The notes under the pieces are model-generated. The model saw only the letters and a list, made by a program, of their open reading frames with translations. It ran no database searches and had not been told where the DNA came from. From Hyphomicrobiales bacterium (GTDB lineage: Bacteria > Pseudomonadota > Alphaproteobacteria > Rhizobiales > Rhizobiaceae), in contig JAFKJU010000006.1 of assembly GCA_017305935.1 (NCBI GenBank), positions 310,001 to 374,000 on the forward strand: DNA of 64,000 nt. The letters are read 5' to 3'. This document shows, one piece after another, positions 34,692 to 43,591 of this stretch (positions within the stretch are counted from its first letter, which is position 1; each line of letters starts with the position of its first letter). Position numbers and translations under genes: made by a program.

Positions 34692-36275
34692 TCAGACGAA
34701 ATAGGCATCGTGGAACTGGAGATTGTCGCCGCTGTGCGTTCGCACGTCACGGATATTGTTGCTCATGCCCCAGAGCACGTTGAGCGAGAAGGCGACGCTG
34801 GACCCCGACTCGTCGGCGACGATCTGCCATGCCTTCCGCAGAAGCGCGTTCTGCTTGTCGACGTCGAGCGATGTGCGCACGTCGCCGAGGATACGGTCGA
34901 TCTCGGGATTGTTGAGCTTGGTTTCCGCAAAGGCCGGCTTGGTCGCGTAGAGATTGCTCAGCATCGTCACCGGCGGCCGCGCCTGGCTGTAGCTGACATA
35001 CATCGGCTTGACCTGCCAGATCTGGCTCCAATAGGTGCCCGCGTTCTCCTGCCGGATCGTCACGTTGATGCCTGCGGGGCGGACGATCTCGGCAAAGGCC
35101 GTCGCCAGTTCCACCATGCCGGAAAGGCTCGGCGAGGTGAACAGTTCCAGCTCGATCCCGTTGGGATGGCCGGCTTCCTCCAGAAGCGCCTTGGCCTGCG
35201 CCAGATCCTGGGCGCGAATTCCGAGGTTCTCGGGATAGGTGGGATGGCCGGGCCAGATATGGACGTCGCTCGTCAGCGTGCCATAGCCCTGGAAGACGAC
35301 GTTCAAGAGCGCCTGCCGGTCCACCGCAAGCTTGATCGCGCGCACGACGCGGGGATCGTCGAAGGGCGCCTGGGTGAGGTCCATGACCACATACATGAAG
35401 GCCGAGTTCTCGCTTACGGCGACATGGGCCTTGTCCGAGGCCTCGATCAACTGCGCCTGGGCCGGCCCGACCTGGCCGATGACATTCGAATTGCCGGAGA
35501 GCAGCGACTGGATCAGCGTCGCGGATTCCACGATGTTCACCTGGCGGATGCCGTCGAGATACGGCAGATTCGGGCGCCAGTAATGCTCGTTGCGCACCAT
35601 CTCCCAGCTTTCGCCGGGGGCGAAGCTGGTCAGGCGGAAGGGACCGGAACCGATGGCGGTTTCAACAGTGAATTCGGAGGTCCCCTTTTTGACGATCGCG
35701 AAGTTGCGTGTGGCGATCTGCAACGGGAACTGGCTGTTGGGCTCCTTGAGATTGAAGGTGATCGTCCTGTCGTCGACGACCTGGATGCCTTGCGGGTCGA
35801 GCGTCTGGGCAAGGCTGGCCTGGCTGGGCGAGGCCGTGGCCGGGTCCAGCACGCGGGCGAAGCTGTAGGCCACGTCGGCCGTGGTGAGCGGCGTGCCGTC
35901 CGAGAAAGACAGGCCCTCGCGCAGCACGAAGGTCCAGGCCGAACCCGCTTCGTTCGACGAATAGTTTTCGGCGAGCTGGTTGGAGATCGCGAAACCGTTC
36001 TCGAGCCGGATCAGCCTGTCATAGATGTGCGCGCAATAGATCGTGTCGTTGCCCATGCTGGCGCGCGCGGGATCGAGCGATTCCCGCACCGTTCCGCTGG
36101 TATAGGCCATATTCAATGTTCCGCCCTTTTTGGGCGTGGCCTCCTGCGCGTTGGCTTGGCGGACGAGGCCGCCGCCGAATGCCATCAGGGCAATACCCGC
36201 AACCGCGCCCCGGAGCATCGTGCGCCGCTTGAGTGGCGATATCGCGAATTGCGTCGTTCCATTCCCGTCGCTCAT
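34692..36275 (-). CDS. Oligopeptide-type ABC transporter substrate-binding protein (family 5), probable Tat export
   Basis: 527 residues. The N-terminus has a twin-arginine-like motif KRRTMLRG, a hydrophobic stretch, then cleavage near ANAQE. The mature part shows the SBP family-5 pattern (LAENY, FVLREGLSFSDGTPLTTADVAYSF, GSGPFRLTSF, VRAIKLAVDRQALL). First gene of the operon running to 28394. Together with the creatinase-like M24 protein, hydroxyacid dehydrogenase and ABM protein it suggests import and breakdown of a peptide-like or amide compound. The start follows GGGAG. Confidence 0.92.
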   Translation of the reverse strand: MSDGNGTTQFAISPLKRRTMLRGAVAGIALMAFGGGLVRQANAQEATPKKGGTLNMAYTSGTVRESLDPARASMGNDTIYCAHIYDRLIRLENGFAISNQLAENYSSNEAGSAWTFVLREGLSFSDGTPLTTADVAYSFARVLDPATASPSQASLAQTLDPQGIQVVDDRTITFNLKEPNSQFPLQIATRNFAIVKKGTSEFTVETAIGSGPFRLTSFAPGESWEMVRNEHYWRPNLPYLDGIRQVNIVESATLIQSLLSGNSNVIGQVGPAQAQLIEASDKAHVAVSENSAFMYVVMDLTQAPFDDPRVVRAIKLAVDRQALLNVVFQGYGTLTSDVHIWPGHPTYPENLGIRAQDLAQAKALLEEAGHPNGIELELFTSPSLSGMVELATAFAEIVRPAGINVTIRQENAGTYWSQIWQVKPMYVSYSQARPPVTMLSNLYATKPAFAETKLNNPEIDRILGDVRTSLDVDKQNALLRKAWQIVADESGSSVAFSLNVLWGMSNNIRDVRTHSGDNLQFHDAYFV

Positions 36276-36297
36276 CTGTGACTCCCGGTTTGTTAGT

Positions 36298-36337
36298 TTC
36301 CAGTTCGCTGGAATTTTCCCCTATTTTCTATAAATAG
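36298..36337. promoter_or_regulatory. Two candidate operators in importer promoter
   Basis: TTCCAG-TTCG-CTGGAA (36298-36313) and CTATTT-N5-AAATAG (36321-36337) are both exact inverted repeats, 22-60 bases upstream of the binding-protein start on the minus strand. The regulator is unknown; the MarR gene at 27884 is one candidate. Confidence 0.35.
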
Positions 36338-36584
36338 CAGAGCCGACCCGAATTGAGAAGCGTTATTTTCGAAAATCCTGCGGCACTGCATTGCCGGGAG
36401 GGCGGCTGCCGATCGTCTCCGTCCTCCTCGAACCGTGACCGGAGGAAAGGATGACCCGGCATTTTGCGCGGCGCGACAAGCGGGTCGCTTCGGCGAGCCG
36501 GTCGGGGCTCGGCGCTGCCATATGTCCGGGCGCGAATGCAGGTGAGTCAGGCGGTATTTCGGGGCCGCAGCCCGTGTCAGGTGA

Positions 36585-36608
36585 TCGCGGCGGAGCGATC
36601 CGCCGCGA
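36585..36608 (-). terminator. GC-rich hairpin downstream of SDR gene
   Basis: Perfect 10-base arms TCGCGGCGGA and TCCGCCGCGA with a four-base loop, 20 bases after the SDR stop. No T-run follows, so it may be a weak terminator or an mRNA 3' stabiliser. Confidence 0.4.
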
Positions 36609-36628
36609 CCCAGGATGTCGAGGATCGC

Positions 36629-37408
36629 TTAGCGATAGACAATGCCGCCGTCGGTCAGGATGGCCTGGCCGGTGATATAGTCGGAATCGTCCGAAGAGAG
36701 GAATGCGACCAGCGCGGCCACGTCTTCCGGGGTCTGGGCACGGCCGAGGGCGATCCCTTCGACATATTTCTTGTATGTTTCGCCTTTCGGCGTTCCGGTG
36801 ATCTCGGAAAAGCGTTCGTCGATCTCGACCCACATGTCGGTGCCGACGATGCCGGGGCAATAGGCATTCACCGTGATCTGATGCGAGGCGTATTCCTTGG
36901 CCGCCGCCTGGGTGAGCGCCCGCACCGCAAATTTCGTCGCCGAATAGATCCCGAGCATCGCAAAACCGTCATGGCCGGCGATGGAGGAGGCGTTGATGAT
37001 CTTGCCCTTGTGGCCGCGTGCCTTGAACTTTGCCGCCGCTGCCTGAGTGCCCCAGACGACGCCGTCGACATTGATGCGGAAGATGCGGTCCAGATCGTCC
37101 GGGCGGACATCGTCGAGCGGCTTCACCTGGGCGATGCCGGCATTGTTGACGATGACGTCGAAGCCGCCCAGTTCCTTTTCGGCGTGCTCGACGGCGGCAA
37201 AGACCTGGTCGCGGTCGCTGACATCCGCCGTGAAGGTCGTGGCCTTGACGCCATGCGCCTCGACCTCGGCCTTTACGGCCTCGAGCTTGTCGGCCTTGAT
37301 GTCGACCAGCGCCAGATTGGCGCCGTCCCTGGCCAGCCGCAGCGCTATGCCGCGACCGATGCCCTGGCTGGCGCCGGTGACCAGAATGACTTTTCCCTTG
37401 ACGGACAT
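36629..37408 (-). CDS. Short-chain dehydrogenase, acetoin reductase/meso-2,3-butanediol dehydrogenase-like
   Basis: 259 residues of the classical SDR fold: [12 protein letters not shown] for NAD binding at residues 11-22, NNAG near 88-91, catalytic Ser in INASSIAG and YSATKFAV (Tyr-x-x-x-Lys), and the BudC-like tail [13 protein letters not shown]. It would interconvert acetoin and butanediol, or reduce diacetyl. It is 24 bases behind a FUSC exporter gene on the same strand. A second butanediol-dehydrogenase-like gene lies at 3456 under sigma-54 control, so the organism may handle acetoin-type compounds by two routes. Confidence 0.85.
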   Translation of the reverse strand: MSVKGKVILVTGASQGIGRGIALRLARDGANLALVDIKADKLEAVKAEVEAHGVKATTFTADVSDRDQVFAAVEHAEKELGGFDVIVNNAGIAQVKPLDDVRPDDLDRIFRINVDGVVWGTQAAAAKFKARGHKGKIINASSIAGHDGFAMLGIYSATKFAVRALTQAAAKEYASHQITVNAYCPGIVGTDMWVEIDERFSEITGTPKGETYKKYVEGIALGRAQTPEDVAALVAFLSSDDSDYITGQAILTDGGIVYR

Positions 37409-37432
37409 GACGTTTCCTTTCGTTGCCTGGGA

Positions 37433-38485
37433 TCAGGATGCTAGTTCCGCTTTGCCGACCTTTTGATGACGGCCGGGCAACGCGTTTTTCCGAAGAATTT
37501 CGCTGAGGATGCGCAGCGATGACACGACCGGCATCCAGTCCGGCGCGATCGTTTCGAGTTGTGGCGAAGAATGGCCGGGATATGCGAGGGGACCGGTCGC
37601 CTTGCCGCTGGAAAGCGCGGCCAGCGCCCGAAGGCTGCTTTCCAGTTCGCCGGGAGGCCGTTTGCCCTGCAACAATGCCTCGCGCAGACCATCGGCGAGC
37701 AGCAGCGCCGCCGCGCAGAGGCGGATCGCGTCATGCTCCGCATCGTCGGCGGCGGAGATGACCGAGGCAGCGGCCAAGCGCCCGCGAAGCGACCACCGGG
37801 CGGAATAGCGCGCGCCATCGGCGCCCGCGCGCAGCAGCGCCAGATCCTCCTGCGCCCTCAGCATCAGCCCGAGCGTCGTCTGGGCGCGGCGCGGATCGGC
37901 CTTGTGCAAGGCCTCTGCCGCTGCTTCCAGCCCGGCGCCGATCCGCAGCAGCAGATGAGCCATGGCGCTGTCGATCTGGCGCAGAGGGTCGGGCGTCAGC
38001 AGGATCTGGCTGAACAGCAGGCCCGCGCCTGCGCCGACGATCACGTCCTCCATCCGGTGCCAGCCCGCGCTTTCCGCCCCCATGGCCAGGACAAGGACGG
38101 CGGAGACGCCTGCCTGGATCGGCACCACGGCCGGCAGGCCGAAGACCGAGGCGATCAGGATCGAAAGGAAGACCGCGGCCGACATGCGCAAAAGCGCCAG
38201 GGGTTCGGCCTCCAGCATGGTCTCGGGAATTTGCAGCGCCAGTTCGCCCATGAGAATGCCGATCGCCACGCCCAGCATCAGCCCCGTCGCCTGCCGGCCG
38301 TGATTGGGCAGGCCGGGCGCGAGGCAGACAATGGCCGTCACGATGGCAAAGACCGGATGCGGATGGCCGAGGAGCCAGTTCGCCAGAAGCCAGGCCAGGG
38401 CGCCCGCAATGGCCGTGGCAAGCGCATCGCGCCAGGCGGCGTTCATGCGTTCCAGCGACAGGCGTATACGGGTGACGATGCTCAT
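37433..38485 (-). CDS. FUSC-family (aromatic acid exporter-like) membrane protein
   Basis: 350 residues. Several N-terminal membrane spans (ALATAIAGALAWLLANWLL, VFAIVTAIVCLAPGL, SAAVFLSILIASVFGLPAVV) are followed by a long cytoplasmic helical part. This half-size FUSC architecture is typical of ArAE/YccS-like proteins that export aromatic acids or other organic anions. It starts three bases after the LrgB stop and is clearly cotranscribed with lrgAB. Confidence 0.85.
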   Translation of the reverse strand: MSIVTRIRLSLERMNAAWRDALATAIAGALAWLLANWLLGHPHPVFAIVTAIVCLAPGLPNHGRQATGLMLGVAIGILMGELALQIPETMLEAEPLALLRMSAAVFLSILIASVFGLPAVVPIQAGVSAVLVLAMGAESAGWHRMEDVIVGAGAGLLFSQILLTPDPLRQIDSAMAHLLLRIGAGLEAAAEALHKADPRRAQTTLGLMLRAQEDLALLRAGADGARYSARWSLRGRLAAASVISAADDAEHDAIRLCAAALLLADGLREALLQGKRPPGELESSLRALAALSSGKATGPLAYPGHSSPQLETIAPDWMPVVSSLRILSEILRKNALPGRHQKVGKAELAS

Positions 38486-38488
38486 GGT

Positions 38489-39178
38489 TCACCTCAGCAG
38501 CGCGACAAGCGGGGCCATCAGCACATTCAACAGCCCGACGAGAACCATGACAAGCCCGGCGACGGCTCCTTCCGTGGCGCCGATCTGATGCGCCCGGGCG
38601 GTGCCCGCGCCATGGGCGCCGAGGCCAAACAGCGAGCCGCGCGCCAGCGCCGAGGCAATGCGGAACCTGGCGAGGATCAGATCGCCCATGACCGCGCCCG
38701 CGATGCCGGTGACGACGACGAAGACCGCCGTCAGGTCGGGAATGCCGCCGATCTCGGACGAGACTTCCATCGCAAAAGGCGTGCTGATGGAACGCGGCAG
38801 CAGGCTCAACCTGATCACCCCGTCTAGCCCCACCAGGCTCGCCAGAGCCCAGCTCGACAGGATCGACACCAGGCTGCCGGCCAGCATCCCGGCCAGCAGG
38901 ATGGGCCAGTAACGCCGGATCAGCGCGCGCTGTTCATAGATCGGAATGGCGAAGGCCACCGTCGCCGGTCCGAGCAGCAGCACCAGCCAATGCGTGCCGC
39001 CGATATAATCGCGATAGCTTTCATGCAGGGAGACGACCACGAGCAGCAACAGCAGCGGCGTCACCGCCAGCGGCATCAGCCACCAGCGCGGCCAGCGGCG
39101 ATAGACCTGTTTCGAAAGCCAGTAGAATCCGATCGTCAGGCCCGACCAGAAGAGCGTATGCAGGAAGGCCTCAGGCAT
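38489..39178 (-). CDS. LrgB/CidB-family membrane protein
   Basis: 229 residues, very hydrophobic. The LrgB hallmark segment is present: SLLPRSISTPFAMEVSSEIGG, then DLTAVFVVVTGIAGAVMG and a GAHGAGTARAHQIG loop. ATG 39178 overlaps the LrgA stop by eight bases. LrgAB pairs are linked to murein hydrolase control in staphylococci and to metabolite (pyruvate, glycolate) transport in other bacteria and plants. Transport seems more likely here given the FUSC partner and metabolic neighbours. Confidence 0.9.
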   Translation of the reverse strand: MPEAFLHTLFWSGLTIGFYWLSKQVYRRWPRWWLMPLAVTPLLLLLVVVSLHESYRDYIGGTHWLVLLLGPATVAFAIPIYEQRALIRRYWPILLAGMLAGSLVSILSSWALASLVGLDGVIRLSLLPRSISTPFAMEVSSEIGGIPDLTAVFVVVTGIAGAVMGDLILARFRIASALARGSLFGLGAHGAGTARAHQIGATEGAVAGLVMVLVGLLNVLMAPLVALLR

Positions 39179-39578
39179 GCTCCCGCTCCTTTCTGTCACC
39201 CAGATATTTCCAGCAGCGATCCACGGTGAAGGCCGTGGCGAGCATGACCAGCGCCGTGCTGGCGAGAATGACGAATAGAATCTTCAGCCCGGTCAGGCCG
39301 AAGAGTTCCGGGTGATCCAGCACGGCAAGCACGGCGGGCACGAAGAACAGCAGCATATCCGAGAGGAACCAGCCCGCCCCGCGCCGCATGCTGAGCGTGC
39401 TGATCCGCCGCATGGCCAGCAGGACGAGCAGCAGCCCGAGACCGACGATACCGCCAGGAAGCGGGTTGCCGAGAACGCGCACGAGAGCTTCGCCGATGAG
39501 CCAGAAGCTGAAAACGGTCAGCACCTGGGCAACCGGGTGGTGATGCAGAAAACGGGCGGACCTGTGATGAACAGACAT
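39171..39578 (-). CDS. LrgA/CidA-family holin-like membrane protein
   Basis: 135 residues with four hydrophobic spans. The CidA/LrgA signature GNPLPGGIVGLGLLLVLL is at about 38-55, and the region LLFFVPAVLAVLDH follows. ATG 39578 follows AAGGA. Partner of LrgB, with overlapping genes. Divergent from a LysR gene, the arrangement seen in cidR-cidABC loci, so expression probably answers to a weak acid or overflow metabolite. Confidence 0.88.
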   Translation of the reverse strand: MSVHHRSARFLHHHPVAQVLTVFSFWLIGEALVRVLGNPLPGGIVGLGLLLVLLAMRRISTLSMRRGAGWFLSDMLLFFVPAVLAVLDHPELFGLTGLKILFVILASTALVMLATAFTVDRCWKYLGDRKEREHA

Positions 39579-39612
39579 GGCGAATTCCTTTTTCCCGAAC
39601 ATAAGCGCCCTC

Positions 39613-39647
39613 TTGCTATTCGAGAAATGAATTGATTGAATAAGCAA
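39613..39647. promoter_or_regulatory. Candidate LysR site between lrgA and LysR gene
   Basis: TTGCTATTC (39613-39621) and GAATAAGCAA (39638-39647) form an imperfect inverted repeat in the 89-base divergent spacer. Its position is right for a CidR-like regulator controlling both directions. Confidence 0.45.
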
Positions 39648-39667
39648 TATTCCAAAGAGGACTTGAT

Positions 39668-40645
39668 ATGGATTTTCGCCCGTTGCGTGCTTTTATAGAA
39701 GTCGTGCGTCAGGGCGGCTTTTCCAGCGCCGCGAAGACCGTTTGCGCCACGCAATCGACCGTCAGCAAGGCCGTGAAACAGCTCGAGGACGAGATCGGCT
39801 TGCGGCTTCTCGACCGCATCGGCCATCGCAGCGTGATGACCGCGGCGGGAGAGGTGGTGTATCGCCGGGGCCTTAAACTCTTGGCCGATCGCGACGACCT
39901 GATGGCCGAGATCGACGAAATCCGCGGCGTCCGGCGCGGCGCGCTGCGGCTCGGCCTGCCGCCTGTCGGAAGCAGCACGATTTTCGCGCCGCTGTTTGCC
40001 ATCTACCGCCAGCGTTTTCCCGGGATCGAGGTGCGGTTGACGGAATATGGCAGCGATCAGTTGGCGTCGGTTCTGCATGCGGGGGAGATCGACTTCGCCG
40101 GCGCGTTGCTGCCCGTTTCCGGGGAGTTCGAGTTCCAGCCCGTGCGCCGCGAACCCCTCGTCGCGCTGCTGCCGCCCGGCCATCCCCTGGCCGACGCCGC
40201 CTCCGTGACGATGCTGGACCTGAAGGATACACCCTTCGTCCTGTTCGCTTCCGGCTTCGCGCTGCACCGGATGGTCATGGATGCCTGCCGTCGCTCGGGT
40301 TTCGAGCCCGATATCGTGGCGCGAAGCGGCCAGACCGACTTCATGGTTGAACTGGTCGGCACGGGCCTGGGCGTCACCTTCCTGCCCCGGATGATTGCGG
40401 CCCGTTATAAGGTGCGCGGCCTGTGCCATGTCGCCCTGGACGAGCCCGATGCGGAATGGAACATGGCCATGGTCTGGCGGCGGGGCGCCTGGCTCTCACC
40501 CGCCGCACAGGCTTGGCTGGATCTGGTACGGGAGACTCATGGCAGAGTTTCCTGGCCGGATAACTCGCCTGCAATAGAAAGGAATTCACTCCGGGATATG
40601 AGCGAAAGCGGTCATTTCGCTATACCGGGAGTCAATGAAAGCTGA
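39668..40645 (+). CDS. LysR-family regulator divergent from lrgAB (CidR-like)
   Basis: 325 residues: N-terminal helix-turn-helix (LRAFIEVVRQGGFSSAAKTV, about 5-64) and a LysR ligand-binding domain (about 90-295). Divergent from lrgA with a short shared promoter, so probably the regulator of the lrgA-lrgB-FUSC-SDR operon. It has a somewhat longer tail (about 295-325) than usual. Confidence 0.9.
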   Translation: MDFRPLRAFIEVVRQGGFSSAAKTVCATQSTVSKAVKQLEDEIGLRLLDRIGHRSVMTAAGEVVYRRGLKLLADRDDLMAEIDEIRGVRRGALRLGLPPVGSSTIFAPLFAIYRQRFPGIEVRLTEYGSDQLASVLHAGEIDFAGALLPVSGEFEFQPVRREPLVALLPPGHPLADAASVTMLDLKDTPFVLFASGFALHRMVMDACRRSGFEPDIVARSGQTDFMVELVGTGLGVTFLPRMIAARYKVRGLCHVALDEPDAEWNMAMVWRRGAWLSPAAQAWLDLVRETHGRVSWPDNSPAIERNSLRDMSESGHFAIPGVNES

Positions 40646-40738
40646 CTGAAAGCTGCGCGTGTTAATCCTTTCCCAGGACACCGGAGAGGAGATGCGTTCG
40701 GGAGAGCGCGCACCGGTGCCACGCACAGGGAGGAATTC

Positions 40739-41755
40739 ATGCGGTTTCATCGCGGTTTTGCACGCGCTCTTTCCATGTCGGCCATCGCGGTCGCCGGCCT
40801 GCTGTCGGCAACCTCGCTTGCGGACGCGGCCGACAAGATCACCATCATGGTCGGCGGTTATGAGAAGCAGATCTATCTGCCGGCCAAGCTGGCGGAAGCG
40901 CTGGGCTATTTCAAGGACGAAGGGCTCGACGTCGAGCTTCTCAACGAAGCCGCCGGCGTCGATGCCGAAAACCAGCTTCTCGCCGGCGCGGTGCAGGGCG
41001 TCGTCGGCTTCTACGACCATTGCGTCGACCTTCAGGCCAAGGGCAAGTTCGTCGAATCCGTCGTGCAGTTCAGCCAGGCGCCGGGTGAGGTCGAGATGCT
41101 TTCGGCCAAATATCCCGATGTCAAATCCTTCGCCGACCTGAAGGGCAAGACGCTCGGCGTCACCGGCCTCGGCTCCTCGACGAATTTCCTGACGCTTTAC
41201 ATGGCGTCCAAGGCCGGGCTGCAGCCGGGCGACATCGTCACCGTTCCGGTCGGCGCGGGCGGCACCTTCATCGCCGCCATGCAGCAGGACCAGATCCAGG
41301 CGGGCATGACCACGGAGCCGACCATTTCGCGCCTGGTCAAGACCGGCGAAGCCACGGTTCTCACCGACCTGCGCACGGTCGAGCAAACCCGCGCCGCCCT
41401 CGGCGGCACCTATCCGGCCGCCTCGCTCTACATGGAAACCTCCTGGGTCGACGCCCACAAGGAAGAAGTCCAGAAGCTCGCCAACGCCTTCGTGAAGACC
41501 TTGAAGTATATCGGAACGCATAGCGGCGCCGAGATCGCGGAGCAGATGCCGAAGGATTTCTACGTCGGCGACAAGGAGGGTTACATCAAGGCCCTCGACG
41601 CGGGCAAGGGCATGTTCACGCCCGATGGCGTCATGCCGGAGGATGGACCCAAGACGGTGCTCGCCGTCCTTTCCGAATTCTCCAAGAACGTCAAGGGCAA
41701 GCAGATCGACCTCGCCAAGACCTATACGAGCGAATTCGTCAAGAACGCCAAGTAA
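40739..41755 (+). CDS. SsuA/NMT1-type ABC transporter substrate-binding protein
   Basis: 338 residues with a Sec signal (hydrophobic SMSAIAVAGLLSATSLA, cleavage near ADAAD). The mature protein has the NMT1/SsuA fold: YLPAKLAEALGYFKDEGLDVELL, then DLKGKTLGVTGLGSSTNFL and IQAGMTTEPTISRLV. Relatives bind sulfonates, nitrate, taurine, pyrimidine precursors or aromatic acids; the ligand cannot be told here. The start follows AGGGAGGAA. First of a three-gene importer operon. Confidence 0.9.
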   Translation: MRFHRGFARALSMSAIAVAGLLSATSLADAADKITIMVGGYEKQIYLPAKLAEALGYFKDEGLDVELLNEAAGVDAENQLLAGAVQGVVGFYDHCVDLQAKGKFVESVVQFSQAPGEVEMLSAKYPDVKSFADLKGKTLGVTGLGSSTNFLTLYMASKAGLQPGDIVTVPVGAGGTFIAAMQQDQIQAGMTTEPTISRLVKTGEATVLTDLRTVEQTRAALGGTYPAASLYMETSWVDAHKEEVQKLANAFVKTLKYIGTHSGAEIAEQMPKDFYVGDKEGYIKALDAGKGMFTPDGVMPEDGPKTVLAVLSEFSKNVKGKQIDLAKTYTSEFVKNAK

Positions 41756-41767
41756 TTACCCCCCCTC

Positions 41768-41794
41768 GCCCGTTCCCGACGCTCGGGAGCGGGC
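41768..41794 (+). other. Intercistronic hairpin after binding-protein gene
   Basis: Arms GCCCGTTCCCGA and TCGGGAGCGGGC (one mismatch), three-base loop, 12 bases after the binding-protein stop. No T-run. Probably raises the binding-protein to membrane-protein ratio. Confidence 0.55.
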
Positions 41795-41844
41795 CTGTCG
41801 AAACGTCATTCGCGCGCCATCCCCCGCCGCGGAAAGGATGTCCC

Positions 41845-42663
41845 ATGGCTGCCAGTCAGGGCCGAGAGCCGGCCATCGAACTCATCAATGTGACGCGCCG
41901 CTTCGTCTCCCCGACGGGCAAGAGCCTGACGGCGCTCGCCGACTTCAACATGACGGTGGAGCGCGGCGAATTCGTCGCCGTCGTCGGTCCGACCGGCTGC
42001 GGCAAGTCGACGACGCTCAATCTGGTCACCGGTCTTGCCAGGCCGTCCGCCGGCGAGGTCCGCCTGATGGGCGGTCCGGTGAACGGCATCGATCCGCGCG
42101 TCGGTTTCGCCTTCCAGAAGGATGCGCTGTTTCCGTGGAAGAACGTCATCGACAACGTCATGGCCGGCCCGCTGTTTCGCGGCCGCTCGCGCAGCGAGGC
42201 GGAGAAATCGGCCAAGGACTGGCTGGCGCGCGTCGGGCTTTCCAAGTTCCTGCACCATTATCCCCACCAGCTTTCCGGGGGCATGCGCAAGCGCGTGGCG
42301 CTGGCCCAGACCTTCATCAACGAGCCGGAAATCCTGCTGATGGACGAGCCCTTCTCGGCGCTCGACGTGCAGACCCGCACCGTGATGCACGAGGAACTGC
42401 TGAAGCTCTGGGCCGAGCGGCAGGCTTCGGTCGTCTTCGTCACCCACGACCTCGAAGAGGCGGTGGCGCTGGCCGACAAGGTCTACGTTCTGACCGCAGG
42501 CCCCGCCACGGTGAAATCGGTTTACCGCATCGACCTGCCGCGCCCGCGCGTCGTCTCGGAAATCCGCTACGAGCAGGCCTTCATCGATTATTGCAAGACC
42601 ATCTGGGAAGACCTGCGCCAGGAAGTCGAGACCAGCTATCGCCGCGCCAGCGAAGCCGCCTGA
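41845..42663 (+). CDS. SsuB/TauB-type ABC transporter ATPase
   Basis: 272 residues: Walker A GPTGCGKST near 51-59, Q-loop FAFQKDALFPW near 91-101, signature LSGGMRKR near 145-152, Walker B ILLMDEPFSALD near 165-176 and the switch His in FVTHDLEEAV. The pattern is that of ATPases paired with NMT1-type binding proteins. Energises import with the permease 13 bases downstream. Confidence 0.93.
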   Translation: MAASQGREPAIELINVTRRFVSPTGKSLTALADFNMTVERGEFVAVVGPTGCGKSTTLNLVTGLARPSAGEVRLMGGPVNGIDPRVGFAFQKDALFPWKNVIDNVMAGPLFRGRSRSEAEKSAKDWLARVGLSKFLHHYPHQLSGGMRKRVALAQTFINEPEILLMDEPFSALDVQTRTVMHEELLKLWAERQASVVFVTHDLEEAVALADKVYVLTAGPATVKSVYRIDLPRPRVVSEIRYEQAFIDYCKTIWEDLRQEVETSYRRASEAA

Positions 42664-42676
42664 GGAGGACGGGACC

Positions 42677-43546
42677 ATGACAGACATCACGATGGCCGCC
42701 GGCTATCGCCCGGGCACCAGCGACACGGAAATCGAGGCGGCGGCACAGGCCCGCATCAGGCGCCGCAAGCAGACCGTGCTTTTCTGGCAGATCGCCATTC
42801 TCGTCCTTCTCCTCGGCCTGTGGGAACTTGCTTCCGACATGAACTGGATCGATCCGTTCTTCTATGCCAGCCCCAGCGCCGTCGTTGCCCGCCTGCAGGA
42901 CTGGGCGCTCAACGGCACCACCGAGGGATCGCTGTGGTACAATCTCGGCGTGACGATGGAAGAGGCGCTGATCGGTTTCGTCACCGGCTCGGTGGCCGGC
43001 GTCGTCGTCGGCATCGGGCTCGGCCGCAACCAGATGCTCTCCGATATCTTTTCGGTCTACATCAAGGCGGTCAATTCCATTCCGCGTGTCGTGCTGGCGC
43101 CGATCTTCATCATGATCATGGGCCTCGGCCTCGCCTCCAAGGTGGCGCTCGCCTTCGTGATGGTGTTCTTCGTCGTGTTCGCCAATGCCTTTCAGGGCGT
43201 GCGCGAGGCCGACCGCGACATGATCGCCAATGCCCGTATCCTCGGCGCGTCCAACTGGCAGGTCACCCGCACCGTTGTCATTCCCTCGGCGATGAGCTGG
43301 ATCTTCGCCAGCCTGCATGTCTCCTTCGGCTTCGCCATCATCGGCGCCATCGTCGGGGAGTTCGTCGGCGCCCGCTTCGGCATCGGCCAGCTGATCTCGA
43401 TCGCCAAGGGCACCTTCGATGCCGCCGGCATGTTCGCCGCCATCGTCCTCGTCATGGTCGTCACGCTGGCGGCCGAATATGTGATGACGCTGATCGAGAA
43501 CCGACTCGCCAAGTGGCGGCCGCAGCAAAGCCTCGACACCCATTGA
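42677..43546 (+). CDS. SsuC/TauC-type ABC transporter permease
   Basis: 289 residues, N-terminal cytoplasmic stretch, then about six spans beginning FWQIAILVLLLGLWELASD. The EAA loop appears as ADRDMIANARILGASNWQVT. The start follows GAGGAGG. Last gene of the NMT1-type importer operon. A strong bidirectional terminator follows. Confidence 0.92.
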   Translation: MTDITMAAGYRPGTSDTEIEAAAQARIRRRKQTVLFWQIAILVLLLGLWELASDMNWIDPFFYASPSAVVARLQDWALNGTTEGSLWYNLGVTMEEALIGFVTGSVAGVVVGIGLGRNQMLSDIFSVYIKAVNSIPRVVLAPIFIMIMGLGLASKVALAFVMVFFVVFANAFQGVREADRDMIANARILGASNWQVTRTVVIPSAMSWIFASLHVSFGFAIIGAIVGEFVGARFGIGQLISIAKGTFDAAGMFAAIVLVMVVTLAAEYVMTLIENRLAKWRPQQSLDTH

Positions 43547-43567
43547 CGCTCGGGAACGGATACTGAA

Positions 43568-43589
43568 ACAGGGGGCGAAGGCCCCCTGT
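43568..43589. terminator. Bidirectional terminator between convergent operons
   Basis: Perfect 9-base arms ACAGGGGGC and GCCCCCTGT with loop GAAG. It lies in the 45-base gap between the importer permease (plus) and the sensor kinase (minus) and can serve both. Confidence 0.7.
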
Positions 43590-43591
43590 CC

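Larger units (their letters stand above)
36276..36628. other. Intergenic region upstream of peptide importer, no gene seen
   Basis: About 350 bases between the importer start and the SDR stop. It holds an AT-rich promoter-like part (about 36290-36340), an inverted-repeat pair described separately, and a GC-rich hairpin near the SDR end. The reading frames here are antisense shadows without ribosome-binding sites. Confidence 0.6.

Noticed and set aside
34227-36281. 684-codon plus-strand frame opposite the peptide-binding protein
   Set aside because: Shadow of a clear family-5 binding protein with a Tat-like signal.
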